NCBI GenBank assembly: GCA_022592435.1
Contig: JABYQS010000066.1
Span: forward strand, 62,001 to 126,000
DNA: 64,000 nucleotides
DNA from: Cerioporus squamosus
Taxonomy: Eukaryota > Basidiomycota > Agaricomycetes > Polyporales > Polyporaceae
Direction: 5' to 3'
Positions 21,212 to 32,766 of this stretch are shown here, piece after piece (position 1 is the first letter of the stretch; each line of letters starts with the position of its first letter). The notes under the pieces are model-generated. The model did not search any database and had not been told where the DNA came from. It saw nothing but the letters and a program-made list of their open reading frames with translations. A program made the position numbers and the translations under genes.

Positions 21212-21870
21212 TCTCACACCGGCGCTGCCATGTGTCGGTACTTCCAGGTCTGGCAGGTTGCCTCTTACAATATCGTAGAGAGCTCCCAGAGAAAAGGAGC
21301 ACATGCAAGCTGCTTCGAAATGGTATGTATACTAGTCTGTATGGAGAAAGTGCAGATGGCATGCGGGAGGTTCGAATTCACGAGTACAGACGAGAGCTCG
21401 GCCAGGGCCGCCAGGCAGGCTGCGACAATCGACTAAGTACTCTCGGCCATGCTTCAAGTTCCTTCTTGCACCAGCCTTACCACCCATGGCACACGTGTAT
21501 AAGTCTGGCAACTCACCTTTATTGATCCAGATAAGTAAAGCCACTGCCAGTCAGTGCATCTTGTCCTGCTCACGCCACAACGACTTTCGTATGGGAGAGC
21601 CGGAGATCCGACCACGTGTCTGCAAGCGAAAACTGAAGTGCCACCTTCCATGCTAGAAGCGAAGCTGGTCTTCTCGACCGCATAGCTTCTCGACCTGAGA
21701 CATGAGGGCCGACGATTACCGTAGGTCAGATGCCTGGAAGGATGGTCAACTTCACAGGTCGATGGTATTTGGCACACGAGTACTGACGTGAGGATTGCTC
21801 GACAGCGACATATAACAGGCGTGACGAGGACGGTCAGCCTTCGCATTGAATCATTCACCTCAAGCTGGCC
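21212..21870. other. Intergenic, no supported gene
   Basis: Shares a short block (about 21340-21390, GTGCAGATGGCAT and flanks) with 18820-18870 downstream of array copy 2, so the duplicated unit extends a little past the third gene. Nothing else recognised. Confidence 0.4.
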
Positions 21871-23615
21871 ATGTCCTCGAGTGCAACCCCCGATACTGCC
21901 GCAGTCGTCGCGGAGGCGGTCGAGTCGTGAGTACTACGTGGCACTTTGCGCAGAACTGACTGAACATGGATCCGACAGAGCCATTGGGAATTTCTGCGGC
22001 ATCGCGGGCATAGGTACGTCATATCTCGTCGTCGTACCATCAGTCTATCTGACCCTGCTCGCCAGTATTCCTCCTCTACGAGTACACTATCACCTTTGGG
22101 AGAGAAGTGGACTTATTCTGGACTCGCCGGTTCTCTGGGGCGACAGCACTCTTCCTCGCGAACAAGTATATCACGCTGCTGAACCACCTGTTCGATCTCT
22201 CCCTCTATCTCCCCTTTCATGTCTCGGACAAGGTGAGTCGCATTAACTTAGGACCCTCTCAGCGAGATCACAAGTTATGCAGACGTGCGTGGGCTTTCTA
22301 CACGTCCGGGGTTCCACCGCTGATCTCCAATGTTCAGATGCGATCTTCACGTCAAAGCTTTCTCCTCCCTTGATTACCTACAATACGTGCCATGGGCGGG
22401 TGCGTTCCGTCAGATGCATCTCCCTAGTCGCTCAAGCTCAATCTTCATTGCAGCCTTCTCCGGTATACGAGCGTTCGCACTTTGCAAGTCCTGGGCCTTG
22501 TCCGTCCTGGTGTTCGCTCTGTCCTTGGTACCGCTAGGAGTCAACTTCGTATGTCGACCGATACTCGACCCTGCTCTGCATCACTGAAGTCTTCCCACAG
22601 AGCACGAAGATTTATGGCGTGAACGATCCGACGGAAGGCTGTGGGATGGGAGAGGATATCGACCGTGCGACCCTGATCAAGTACGTCTGTCACATACTTG
22701 AACTTCGCTGCAATGACAGCTTCTGACGTATCACCTCGCAGACGTACGTTGTAGACCCGAACGGGATGTACCCATATCCTCGTCCTGACAGACCTTCGCG
22801 CTTTCTGTAACAGATGTGCTGATCGTTCGCACCTCCCTCATTGCGGCCGATATTTTGCTCATCATGATCACATCGTGGCATCTGCCCCAGAACAGAAACA
22901 AATTCGCCCGTCTCCTGTACTGCCGGAATGCGAGCACTCTTGTGGATGTACTGTTATGTGACGGTAAGTCTCTACGACATGCTAGCGCGCAATGAACGAC
23001 ACTCACATCCACTCGACACAGGCCTGATATACTTCGTGTATGGTCTTGACTATCGTATCCCTATACGCAACATGCACTGACAGCGTATTCGCGGAACTAA
23101 GGGTCCTTCTGATCATGAACACGCTGCACATTGTGTTCACCTTCACCTCCGTAAGTTTCGAGAATGGACCACGCGCGGAGATGCGCTGACGATCTTTTGA
23201 CAGACAAGCGAGATCACAATCTTCACTGAACCGTGCGTCTTCCTGGATAGTTTCTGGGCTTCGACTCGAGCGCTGACCCCTTTTGGCCTGCAGAGTGACG
23301 GCCGTGCTAGTGTCGCGATTCCTGCTCGATCTTCAGGAAGCGAGCCAACGCTCTGTAGTCCACATACTGGGGACCGAAGCGTCCTCGCGCCTAGACTCCA
23401 GTGGCACCCTCACCGGCCACTCGGTGGTATTCGCTCGGCTCGTCGGATCTCTCTCCTCTCCCATCGCGCTCGAGGCCTATCGGCATCCTGCGGAGTCCGA
23501 GTGGAGCGCAGACCTAGAAGCCGAGAACACAGACTGCGAAGTGGATCATGAGGCTGGGCATGACAAGCATGGACGCTCAGAAGTCGGAGAAGCTATGGAC
23601 CTTTCCCAGGTTTGA
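21871..23615 (+). CDS. DUF6533-domain membrane protein (divergent paralogue)
   Basis: Predicted 354 residues. Exons: 21871-21926, 21979-22013, 22066-22232, 22283-22284 (2 nt), 22338-22399, 22454-22548, 22601-22680, 22742-22743 (2 nt), 22814-22963, 23022-23037, 23102-23150, 23204-23232 and 23294-23615. Domain motifs are L-L-Y-E-Y-T-I-T-F-G-R-E-V-D-L-F-W, the TM start F-L-A-N-K-Y-I-T-L-L and the end V-S-R-F-L-L-D-L-Q-E-A-S-Q. The loop before the second 2-nt exon is shorter than in the array copies. Protein divergence is clear, but every intron position matches. Confidence 0.86.
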
Positions 23616-24578
23616 CATGTACAGGACCTCGGACCAAATGTGCAAATGCAAATACGAGTCCCCAACGTCCCAGCTCAGCTTGCCTTCACAGTCATACTCA
23701 CAAACCTCTTCCGCTACTCTGGTGAGCGAATTACGACACGTCGTATTGGAGCTTTGTTGCCGTAAGCATACCTCCGAATAATCTTGATGTCGTAGTGTCC
23801 CGGTGCCTAACCAACTGTATTTTAGTGCGACGGCGATGTCGGTGCACGCCGCTTGGCTGTGCTCATGGGCGTTGACAACTTGCAGGGAAAGCCCACATGC
23901 ACCGGGGGTTCTATCTTTACTTCTTCCTGCCAGATCGCAGTGATTGACGAAGAGGAAGGTTGTTCTCGGCCATGCACGGCCATGTCCGACGGACTCGGCC
24001 GCACTCCGAGCAGGAAGGGAGAAGTGCTTAATGCCACGCTGGTTATCTGGCGAGTTTCATCCAAACAGCTCTTGTCACGACGCGCATCTCTCGGGCGGGG
24101 AAGATTCCGCCCCGATGACAGTTCGACTGTCTTGAGAAGTAGCTCAGTCCCCAGGTCGCACATGTGTCCCTTGAGTCGCCGGGAAAGACTTACGACATCG
24201 TCGGTACGCCTGTGCGACTACCCTTGACTGCGGAGCGCTACAGGCTCCGCCTAGCTTCCGGATTGCGTCCACGGTCATATCGAAGAGCAATATATCGCTG
24301 GAGGCGCGTTTCGCCGGGTCCACTAGCCCACGCTTGTGGTTCAAGAAGAGGTAAAGTTTGCGAGACGAGCTCTCCGGCGCCGGAAGGCTGGCCCATGGCT
24401 CCTTTGGCTCGTACGAACGGGTAATATATAGTGGTGCGTCGTGACGGTATCTCTGATCGCCGAACATAGCTATGAACCATGACTAGGATATATCTCTAGG
24501 TGCATGGTTCTCTCTGCCTTGCTCCCTCGTCCGACCATATTGCTTACCACGGATCTACGCGGCCTCAAACACTCTCTC
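23616..24578. other. Intergenic, no supported gene
   Basis: Several medium open frames on both strands (for example about 23853-24227 and 24144-24467) lack domain motifs, splice continuity and similarity to the flanking family. I see no gene here. Confidence 0.4.
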
Positions 24579-26198
24579 ATGTCCGAGCTCGTAGCCTCCT
24601 GGTACGACAAGTAAGTGCAGGCCGTGTCCTAAAACGACTTCTGCAGACGGCGTCTCATCTTTGAAGCGTGATCGCCAACCAAACGGCCACGGCGGCAACA
24701 GGTTCGTCAACCAGAGTACTCAAGTACTCGTACGGGTACTTACGAGGGTCTGGAACTCGCAGTGTTCATGCTATACGACTTCCTCATCACCTCTGGCCGC
24801 GAGGTCGACGCATTCTGGAGAAGGCCAATTACCGCTGCGTCGATACTCTTCTTCTCGAACAAGTACATCAGTGTTCTCAACCACATCCTGGTCTTTGTTA
24901 TGCCTCTCCCGAAAGCCGACAAGGTGAGTCGGCGGGTATTTGTGGCTCTGTGATACTTTCGCGCTGACAAGCCTGCACTCGCAGAGGTCAGTGATGATAC
25001 CATGGACTGAGGGACCATGTTATGAAGTGCGCTGACGTATTTCGCAGCTGTACGCAAATCGTCCTGGCAGGCTTCATTATAGAGCTCGCGCAGTACGTAC
25101 CATGGGGAGGTGAGCGCGACATGGTCATATCATTCGATGGAAAGTGACGACACATCATAGCATTCTCTGCCATGCGAGCTCTGGCACTGAGTAGAAGTCG
25201 AATCCTCGCAGCATTCATCGCTGCTCTCTCTTCGGTACCCTTGATCGTAAATTTTGTGGGCAATCTCTCTGAAGCTCCCTTGAAGATGGCTGCTGACCGA
25301 TGCTTCCTGCAGTATCTCTTCAGATACAAGATGAACGGGAAGGTGGATCCGCTATTTGGTTGTCAGATGCACCAAGATATCCACATCCCGCATTCCGTGA
25401 CACTAGAGTATGTCTGCTTCTCTACCCGTCCGGTTTCATTGCTCATATACGCCGCAGACGTCAGTACATCTGTGATCCCAGTCGAACCGCGACTGAGAAC
25501 AGATCCTCTCTAGTGACCGCGATGTCGAGGTCGAGTCTCATCCTCGCCGACATCATCCTGATCATCATTACTTGGTGGACGATCCCAAAGCGACACGTTA
25601 CTGCGCGCGAACCTCGGTCCTTTCTCGCTCGTACTCTACTCCTTGATGGTAAGCTTTTGGAGTATCGACTGAACCTGACGACGTTGACTGCTTCCCAGGT
25701 ACCGTCTACTTCATGTAAGCCGTAGCTCACTATGCTCGCGCCGCACCCCGGCTCTGATAACCGCGCAGTATGCTCCTCATACTCAACTCGCTTCATATCA
25801 CCTTCACCCTACTTTCCGTGAGTGTGCTCCGCCGCTCCGTGGCATAATGCTGCTCACAAGCTTCGCAGATCTTTGGGACTGGAGGAGCAAGCAATATGAC
25901 CGCCTTCACCGAGCCGTGCGTCTGCCTCTCGCACGAAGTTCGAACCATCCCACGAGATACTGATATGCCTCACCGAAGGGTTACCTCTGTCCTGACTGCG
26001 AGATTTCTGCTCGATATCCAAGAAGCTAGTCGGAGGCCTACTGCGGCCATGTCGACTGACGGTTCCGAGTTGAGTTCAAGGACGCCATACTTCTCTACGG
26101 CCTCTTGGAGCACATTCTCCGGGATTCTCAGCACCCCGATGTCTGTCAGCTTTCTCTCCGACCCTCAAGCAGCTGCAGGCGACGATGAGGCACGATAG
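24579..26198 (+). CDS. DUF6533-domain membrane protein
   Basis: Predicted 316 residues. Exons: 24579-24610, 24667-24701, 24763-24923, 24985-24986 (2 nt), 25048-25109, 25161-25255, 25313-25407, 25458-25459 (2 nt), 25514-25648, 25699-25714, 25769-25817, 25869-25915 and 25979-26198. The N-terminus is short (M-S-E-L-V-A-S-W-Y-D). The DUF6533 core is L-Y-D-F-L-I-T-S-G-R-E-V-D-A-F-W and the last helix motif is T-A-R-F-L-L-D-I-Q-E-A-S. The second exon has the weak donor GTTCGT, chosen because it restores the family length of 35 nt and the frame. Confidence 0.83.
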
Positions 26199-26430
26199 TT
26201 CACGCTCCAACAGTATCTACGCTAGTGACAGTTAACCAGGCGATTGAAAGTTGTACGGCTTCCGAATACGAACAACATGTGTATGGAGATCACTCCCGAG
26301 CCTGCTACGTCATGCAGGACCGGAGGGGGTCGAGGCGACAAAGAGAGAGAACTGGAGAGGTTATCCTACAACATCCGTTACCGCGCAGCGGGAAAGGCAT
26401 GCTCCAAAGAGCGACTGTGAAGGACCCGAA

Positions 26431-28152
26431 CTATGCCGACGACGAGGCAAGGCTAGTCTGAGATGTCCCCGCATCGCCTTCCATCTCCGCGTCCGGGTGA
26501 GAGCCAATGTGCGACTCGACGTGGTCGTCAGACGGCGCGGGAAGGTCCGGATTTATGAAGGCTCCAAGGGACGAGATGAAACTTGGTGTGTCGTCGTAGG
26601 GGTTCCTCGAGAAGTGCAGGGGATCGTCGCGGTCGAGTCTGACGACCATCTGGTCTGCTTCCTGGAGCTCCAAGAGAAAGCGTGACACGAGGATCGCCGT
26701 AATCCTGAATGAGAGTGAGAGCGTTGGTAAACAGACGGTCGCAGGAGAGTATAATATTGGTGGAGCGCGTACGGGCTAGTGAATGTGGTGACATAGCTCG
26801 TGCCGTCGGTTGTGACCGCCAGCTGTCCAGGCGACAGTGAGAATGCGCATGCGGTGAGAGAGACCGTGCGGCTCACCGAAGTCACCGACAGGGTAAGATG
26901 AAGGACATTCATGATGAACAGAACGCTGATGCGAGTCCGTCAGATGTTCTGCTGGGTTCACTTGTTGGACGCACATGAAGTAAATGGTTCCTATCCACGG
27001 TATGTTGGTGAATCGCGACATCCTCAGAACACTGGAGACATACCGTCGCGAAAGAGGATATCTTGAAGTGACAACCTCTTGGAATGTCGGATATCCTTCA
27101 GGGCATTCCGACTGCTTAGCTTTGCCCAGGTGATGTAGATGAGTAGTATGTCGGCAACAACGAGCGGTGCTCGAGAGATGATAACAACTGCGCGGTTCTG
27201 TGATTGAGTATGTGCCAATGCATATAACACTTCGTCAACCTACGCCTTGTACAAAGTCAGCCCTTACTGTAGGTACACAGTGACGTAGAGGGAGACGAAC
27301 TGTAGAGAGGTTGTCGTAGTCACGCTGTCCGTCTGAATGCATCCAAACGGCGAGACATTCCGTCCGGAGAGATGATAGCCATATTTAGCCTGCATCATGA
27401 AGCACCCTGGGTCAGTGTACATGTCCCAGGGAACGATGAACCACTCACCAAGTTGGCTCCTACTGGCACCAGAGACAGAACAAAGATGAGGACTCCGAGC
27501 AGCTTGCTCCTACTCAACACATATGCACGGAGGGCGGAGAAGGCTATCGCGAGGGATGAGGTAGCAAAGCATGACGACTGGACACATGCAGTAGCTTACC
27601 TGCCCAGGGAAAGAATTGCAGAAGGTCGATTGCGTTGACCGCATTCCGGAACAAGGAACAGCTGCGAACGTCCGTAGTCATTTCACCGAGTGCTGCGAAC
27701 GCTGAACTACGCGATGCTATTCACCAACCTCTGCTTCCTGTGAGTTATTGCCATGGCACGGACTGAAGTCACTCACCTTATTCGAAACGAAAGATGCGAA
27801 CACGACCAACGACAAAGCGTAGATAGTCAGGGAGATCCACTTGTTTGCCAAGAACAAAAGTGATCCTCCGGTGCGCTTGGTGCCGGTCCAAAAGCACGCC
27901 ACTTCTCGATCGAACGTGACTAGGGCTTCGTAGATGAACAGAACTAGTACGTGTGAGAAAGCGTGAGTATGAACAGGACGGCCTGCAATGGGATGACTCA
28001 TGACGTACCCGAAGCTGCCAAACCACAGTACTCCTCTGTGAAGCTGTTTGGCGGTCTCAGCCTCAAGCATAATGAGCGCGGGGATATGCGACGCACAAGG
28101 CGTTGAATAGGTCCACAATCGAAGCAGAAGCCGCATCTGCATCCGAAGACAT
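26431..28152 (-). CDS. DUF6533-domain membrane protein (minus strand)
   Basis: Predicted 346 residues. Exons in coding order: 28152-28097, 28043-28009, 27943-27777, 27730-27729 (2 nt), 27661-27600, 27543-27449, 27389-27301, 27245-27244 (2 nt), 27187-27044, 26990-26975, 26925-26877, 26822-26773 and 26704-26431. Motifs are L-F-I-Y-E-A-L-V-T-F-D-R-E-V-A-C-F-W, T-G-G-S-L-L-F-L-A-N-K-W and V-S-R-F-L-L-E-L-Q-E-A-D-Q, then an acidic tail with D-D-T-P-S-F-I-S-S-L-G. It is the closest relative of the gene at 62356, which shares that tail motif. Tail to tail with the preceding gene, 232 bases apart. Confidence 0.86.
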
Positions 28153-29210
28153 GGCTGATTCGAAGGATGCTGAGGTCGGGAACTTGCATCAGGACCCGTT
28201 TCATAACAGGGCTTTATATCCGTGCGGAACGATACCATCGACATATCTCAGGCGATGAGGTATGGACAGGTCTTGAGAAATTCAGACCGGTTGCATGAGC
28301 TATATGTCCATATATGTGAGCATGTCGACTGGGGTCACAGAAGAAGATGTGCGAGTGTGAGATAGCACCGCGCGCGAACAGCGGAGTTGCTCGACCTGGG
28401 TGACCTGATGGGGAGAGGGAGTGCGCTGAAACTACTTACACCATGACGGCATGGGTCTTCCAGCAAAGAACAGATCTTATATCAGGATAGAACGCTCCCT
28501 GTGTCTGCCTGACTGTTGTATGTCTGCCACAATCTCAGAACCTATCTGACGGCTAGAGCTGTTTGTGGTCGACCGGGGCAGCTTCGACTTCAGGCTCAGA
28601 GCGCACGGGGTCACCGTGAGGGGCAATACCAGGGCTTCGCTCACTCAGTGCATTGGAAGTGGCAAACTCCAGTAGCGAAGGGGGCGATGGGGCGACTCTC
28701 TCACAGTGCATGGCGCAGTATGTTGTCTCCTCAGTGATCGCATCGTTGCTGCTGTGGTGCGAACAGATAGATGGTAGTCGTGCCTGACATGCACACTGGA
28801 GCATATCACGGACAACTGCCATACAACCACTCGGGCTCGCGGCACAGGCTGAGGAACGAGTCGCAAACGGTCCAATTTTGACACAGAGGTACGCACGCGA
28901 GAGGAATGGCACTACGTACCAGTGTCGCTGGACACCCAGAATCCGACATACACGCTCCTTAGATACGGACCGAGGGTCAATGCGTGCTGGCGTGGCCGGG
29001 AGGCGAAGACCCTCGACGCACTGCTTCTGCCAAAGCCTCATATTGAATATTCCTGTGAACCAGCGGCTGGATTAGTCCACCTTCGCAAGTAAGCAGAGAA
29101 CTTCTCCTAACATCTGAGCGTTGCATTGACTATTGTCGCATGACATGCTCTGATTCGATCATGGCGGTTTAGGAGGAAAACAGCGATCACGAGTAATGGT
29201 AACATGCGTG
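28153..29210. other. Intergenic, no supported gene
   Basis: Minus-strand frames around 28553-29041 show no recognisable motif or splice support. Probably the 5' flanks of the two neighbouring genes. Confidence 0.4.
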
Positions 29211-29339
29211 ATCAACACATGATGATTGACTTTGTTACAGCTGCTAAGTAAGCTATTTATCGCAATAATAGACGACTGGTCAGTCGGTAAATAATCGGCG
29301 CGCGTGCAAGTAAGTATCCGACTTTCAGACCAAACTCTA

Positions 29340-30060
29340 CACTCTACTAGTACTAGTGTTGCTTTAACCTCCTCTTCGCGGACCCCTCCAATGGCCGGCA
29401 CTTATTCTCATCCGAACTGGCTGCAGCTCTTCCCTCCGAGTTGGCCGCAGGGTCAAAACTGCGTGCGAAACAGGTTGGGGTCGAGGAATATGAGGGCATT
29501 GAATCAGATGCCATGTCGCAAGGTAAGTACGATTCACACCGCGGTAGCGTAGCAGGAACACGACAGCGGCATGCATGTTATGTATGACGTGGACTTGCTC
29601 GCCATGCAGGAATCCCCTATGCACCGCACACTCGAATATGTCCCGCCCGACGTTCACCTCGACTTCAACTTCCGCAGCCTCACGACATGACTCAGTACAG
29701 GGGGAAGTTCCTGTCGCAAGCGGGCCGATTGGATGCGGGCGAGCCATCTCACACCACCCCGACGCTCAACGGTTCACGTTCAAGTTGGACATGATTCGAT
29801 GGATCGACGGCGCACTGCGGGACCGGGAGAGCGAGCTGCGGGAGCTGGTTGAGTTCGAGCGCAAGGCTCTGGAAGGTCGTGGTTGTGGTACAGGAAACGA
29901 TGCGGTGAGTGTACCCACCGAGCTCGAGAAGATCCACGACGATGTCGTACTACTACATGTACGAGTACTCTCTAAAGATATGTTTATCACTATCGCAGTT
30001 TGGCCCACAGACCCCGTCGCTCTTCGCGGAAACCCGACATGTCCTCGGATTCCAATGAAC
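29340..30060 (+). CDS. Small gene of unknown function, 5' structure unresolved
   Basis: Three pieces look coding but are not all joined in frame. A piece near 29374-29520 encodes L-F-S-S-E-L-A-A-A-L-P-S-E-L-A-A-G-S. A piece at about 29639-29904 encodes R-F-T-F-K-L-D-M-I-R-W-I-D-G-A and a charged helix, R-E-S-E-L-R-E-L-V-E-F-E-R-K-A-L-E-G. After a 94-base GT-AG intron (29905-29998), a last exon ends F-G-P-Q-T-P-S-L-F-A-E-T-R-H-V-L-G-F-Q at the stop 30058-30060. I could not find splice sites that join the first to the second piece, so this may be a decayed gene or a missed exon. No family recognised. Confidence 0.35.
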
Positions 30061-30310
30061 CTCTGCCAAGTAGGTACAGTAGGGACGTACTCGTGAGAGC
30101 TGAAGGTTCCGCTTACCCAGCCATGGCATTGAGATGACGAGGAGCAGTGTCCAAGTCTGCAGCTGTCTGGCCTTCCACCACGCCAACACGAAGTTCAGCC
30201 TATTAGACGGGGTACTTGGATGGACCGCATATATGGAGTGAGCCCTTCGTGGATGGCATTCATACCTTCCGTCTCTGCGGCTGCAACCTGCCATGTCTCG
30301 GCAATTTGGA

Positions 30311-32108
30311 ATGGATACCGCCTCCATTGTGCAGACGTATGAAGGCTTGTGAGCATCAGGAGTCAGGACCAGTTCGTTCGTATGGCTGCTCTGACTTGGT
30401 TCTCGCTCTAGTGTCATCGACAACCATCTTGGCGTAGCGGCCCTCAGTACGTGCTCCTTTACCTCTGAATGTCTGTTCGACGGCTGACTGCAAATGCCCC
30501 CAGCGTTTCTCGTATACGAGTACCTGATTACCATCGAACGCGAGGTGAACTTATTCTGGAGGAGCAAGTTGACCGGCGCAGTCGTGCTCTTCTTCTTGAA
30601 CCGCTACATTGTCCTCGCCACATCCCTTCTGGCCGTCTCAGGCATCGTCGTAGATTTCACCGCGTCGGTACGTATATCCTTGTTCTGCTCTGCTCGACGC
30701 ACCACTGAGTACTGGTGTTTGCCTCAGAATTGCGTCCTCATGGCCCAGGTGACGAACGCCTTCGCTATGCTGCAGTACCTCCCCTGGGCTGGTAAGTATA
30801 TTACTTCGGTTTCCTCGTATCTCCTCCCAGTCTAAAACGGATTGATTCAGTATTCTCTGCGATACGGGTATATGCCTTGAGCAGTAGCGGCATCTACATG
30901 CTCCTCATCTTCCTACTTTCCGTTGCTCCGGCGGGAGCTGCACTGGTACAGCCCATCCTAACGTCCTTACGTGCAACATCGCCATTGATATTTTGCCCAG
31001 ATTCACCTTGCTCTCGGCCTGACCGGTGAGATTGACCCTGTGTTCGGGTGTATCGTGTTCGACCCCACTACCCCAGCCGTAGCCCATAAGTGAGTCTCGT
31101 AAATGCTCGACATTGTAACATAATCTGACTGTAGAGCAACTTCCAGACGTAGGCCCTTTCCTCTGCGCCCGGGTATCTCGCGCTCACCTTATATCGCGCT
31201 TCAGTCACCATTGGATCTCGTACATGTCTCATCGTTGCGGACGCGCTCATCATCCTCATCACTTGGAGGACCATCCCGCGCAGAAGCTGGGTGCATAATC
31301 AGGCTTCAACCTTCGGACGCGTCCTCGTGTGGAATGGTATGTCGTCGGTCGCTTTCTCGCTTTCTCGTCGGAGGTGCTGAACCGCGCGATGCATATAGGG
31401 ACATTGTACTTCGTGTGAGTGATTGTGTGCCCCTACTCCACCCTTCTATGCTGGCTCGCTGACCTCGGCGTACAGAACCCTACTCGTCCTGAACCTCCTT
31501 CACCTGATCTTCACTGTCGTCTCGGTATGTGTAACCTCCCCTCTGATCCGGTGATGTACGTCCCTGAGGAACGTCGCACAGATCTCTGCGCCCTTCCAAG
31601 CGGCGAGCTATGTTATCCTGTTCATCCACCCGTACGTTGTTCACTGGTCCATATACTCATATACCCGCGCTGAACCGCTCCCCGGGATAGTATCACCGGA
31701 ATCCTCGTCTCGCGCTTCCTCTTCGATCTCCAGCACGCCAACTGCCAAGCCCTCCACCTGCACTCGGACAGCCCGTTGCACTTCTACACAGACACGTCCG
31801 ACGACTCGCTGTCTTTCGCGCGCGTCATCGGTTCACTCGGGTCGTCTATTCCTCCCGCGTCAACGTATGACTCGGATGTCCACGAGTTCGACGACGCGGG
31901 CCAGTCGACGGACGAGTACACGAACAGCCCAAAGCCATCGCTCGTGATCCACATCACGACTACGGTCGAGTGCGAGTCCGCGGACGCGTCCACGCTCGGG
32001 TCGCTCTCGCTGCCGCCGGCGTACGATGACGAGGATGCGGGCGAGATGTCTTTGCATGAGCGGAAGGTGACCTTCGACGATAGGGTAGTTGCGTGTGGCA
32101 ATGAGTGA
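30311..32108 (+). CDS. DUF6533-domain membrane protein with one lost intron
   Basis: Predicted 383 residues, 12 exons: 30311-30348, 30412-30446, 30504-30667, 30728-30791, 30851-30945, 31001-31089, 31147-31148 (2 nt), 31205-31336, 31399-31414, 31476-31524, 31582-31631 and 31691-32108. Core motif V-Y-E-Y-L-I-T-I-E-R-E-V-N-L-F-W. The exon at 30728-30791 is 64 nt. In all relatives this is a 2-nt exon plus a 62-nt exon separated by an intron, so the intron has been lost here. The tail is longer than in relatives and acidic, ending near E-R-K-V-T-F-D-D-R. Confidence 0.86.
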
Positions 32109-32766
32109 CGAGTGTCGGAGCGTTTAGGTTCCGAGGAAAGAGCGGACGAGCATACCCGAGGATGAGCTGTGCAGGGATCGTAGTACCGTATCTTCCGAAG
32201 TATGTATGGATGTCTGTTTGGAGTGTAAGCTATAGCTACCGCGTCGACTCTGTGCTATGATAGTATTGTGATTCATGGAAAGCTTCAGATGTATAGTACA
32301 CCCTGAGTGCCTCCAGTAGCCGTGCAAGCTCACATAGGCTCCAATAGGTCGTACATAATGTCGCAGCCGTCAGTTTACTGTTGTCTCCCCTAGGCAGCCC
32401 ACGATCCGACATGAGTTAGAGTTACTGTGGACACCCCCAAATACAGTATCACGATTGATATTGGCTCCGAGGCGAGGAAAGCTGACTGCGTTCCGTACGT
32501 CTCGCCACCGAGCGATGAGCAAAGGCAGAGACCTACGACTTCCACACCGGTTGGCGTAGACAGAACGCAAGCATCAGCTCATGAGGGCGCGTCAATCGAT
32601 ATGTGCAAGCCTGGGGACAACCATCCACTATGTACACGTGTGACATCCTGCTATCAGACACACCGCGGCAACATCCTCACGTCCAGCCCCCGCGCCGAGC
32701 CCGAATCCGCGCTCGCCGCAGAAGGCGTCGACGCGCAAGTCGAGGCCGACGCCGTGCTCCGCAAGC
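32109..32766. other. Intergenic between convergent genes
   Basis: Holds the 3' flanks of the genes on either side. Nothing else seen. The plus-strand frames over 32427-33382 are antisense to the large minus-strand gene. Confidence 0.4.

Noticed and set aside
23853..24467. Possible DUF6533 remnant between two family genes
   Set aside because: A stretch reading L-L-F-D-M-T-V-D-A on the minus strand looked similar, but the order of motifs is wrong and no splice structure fits.
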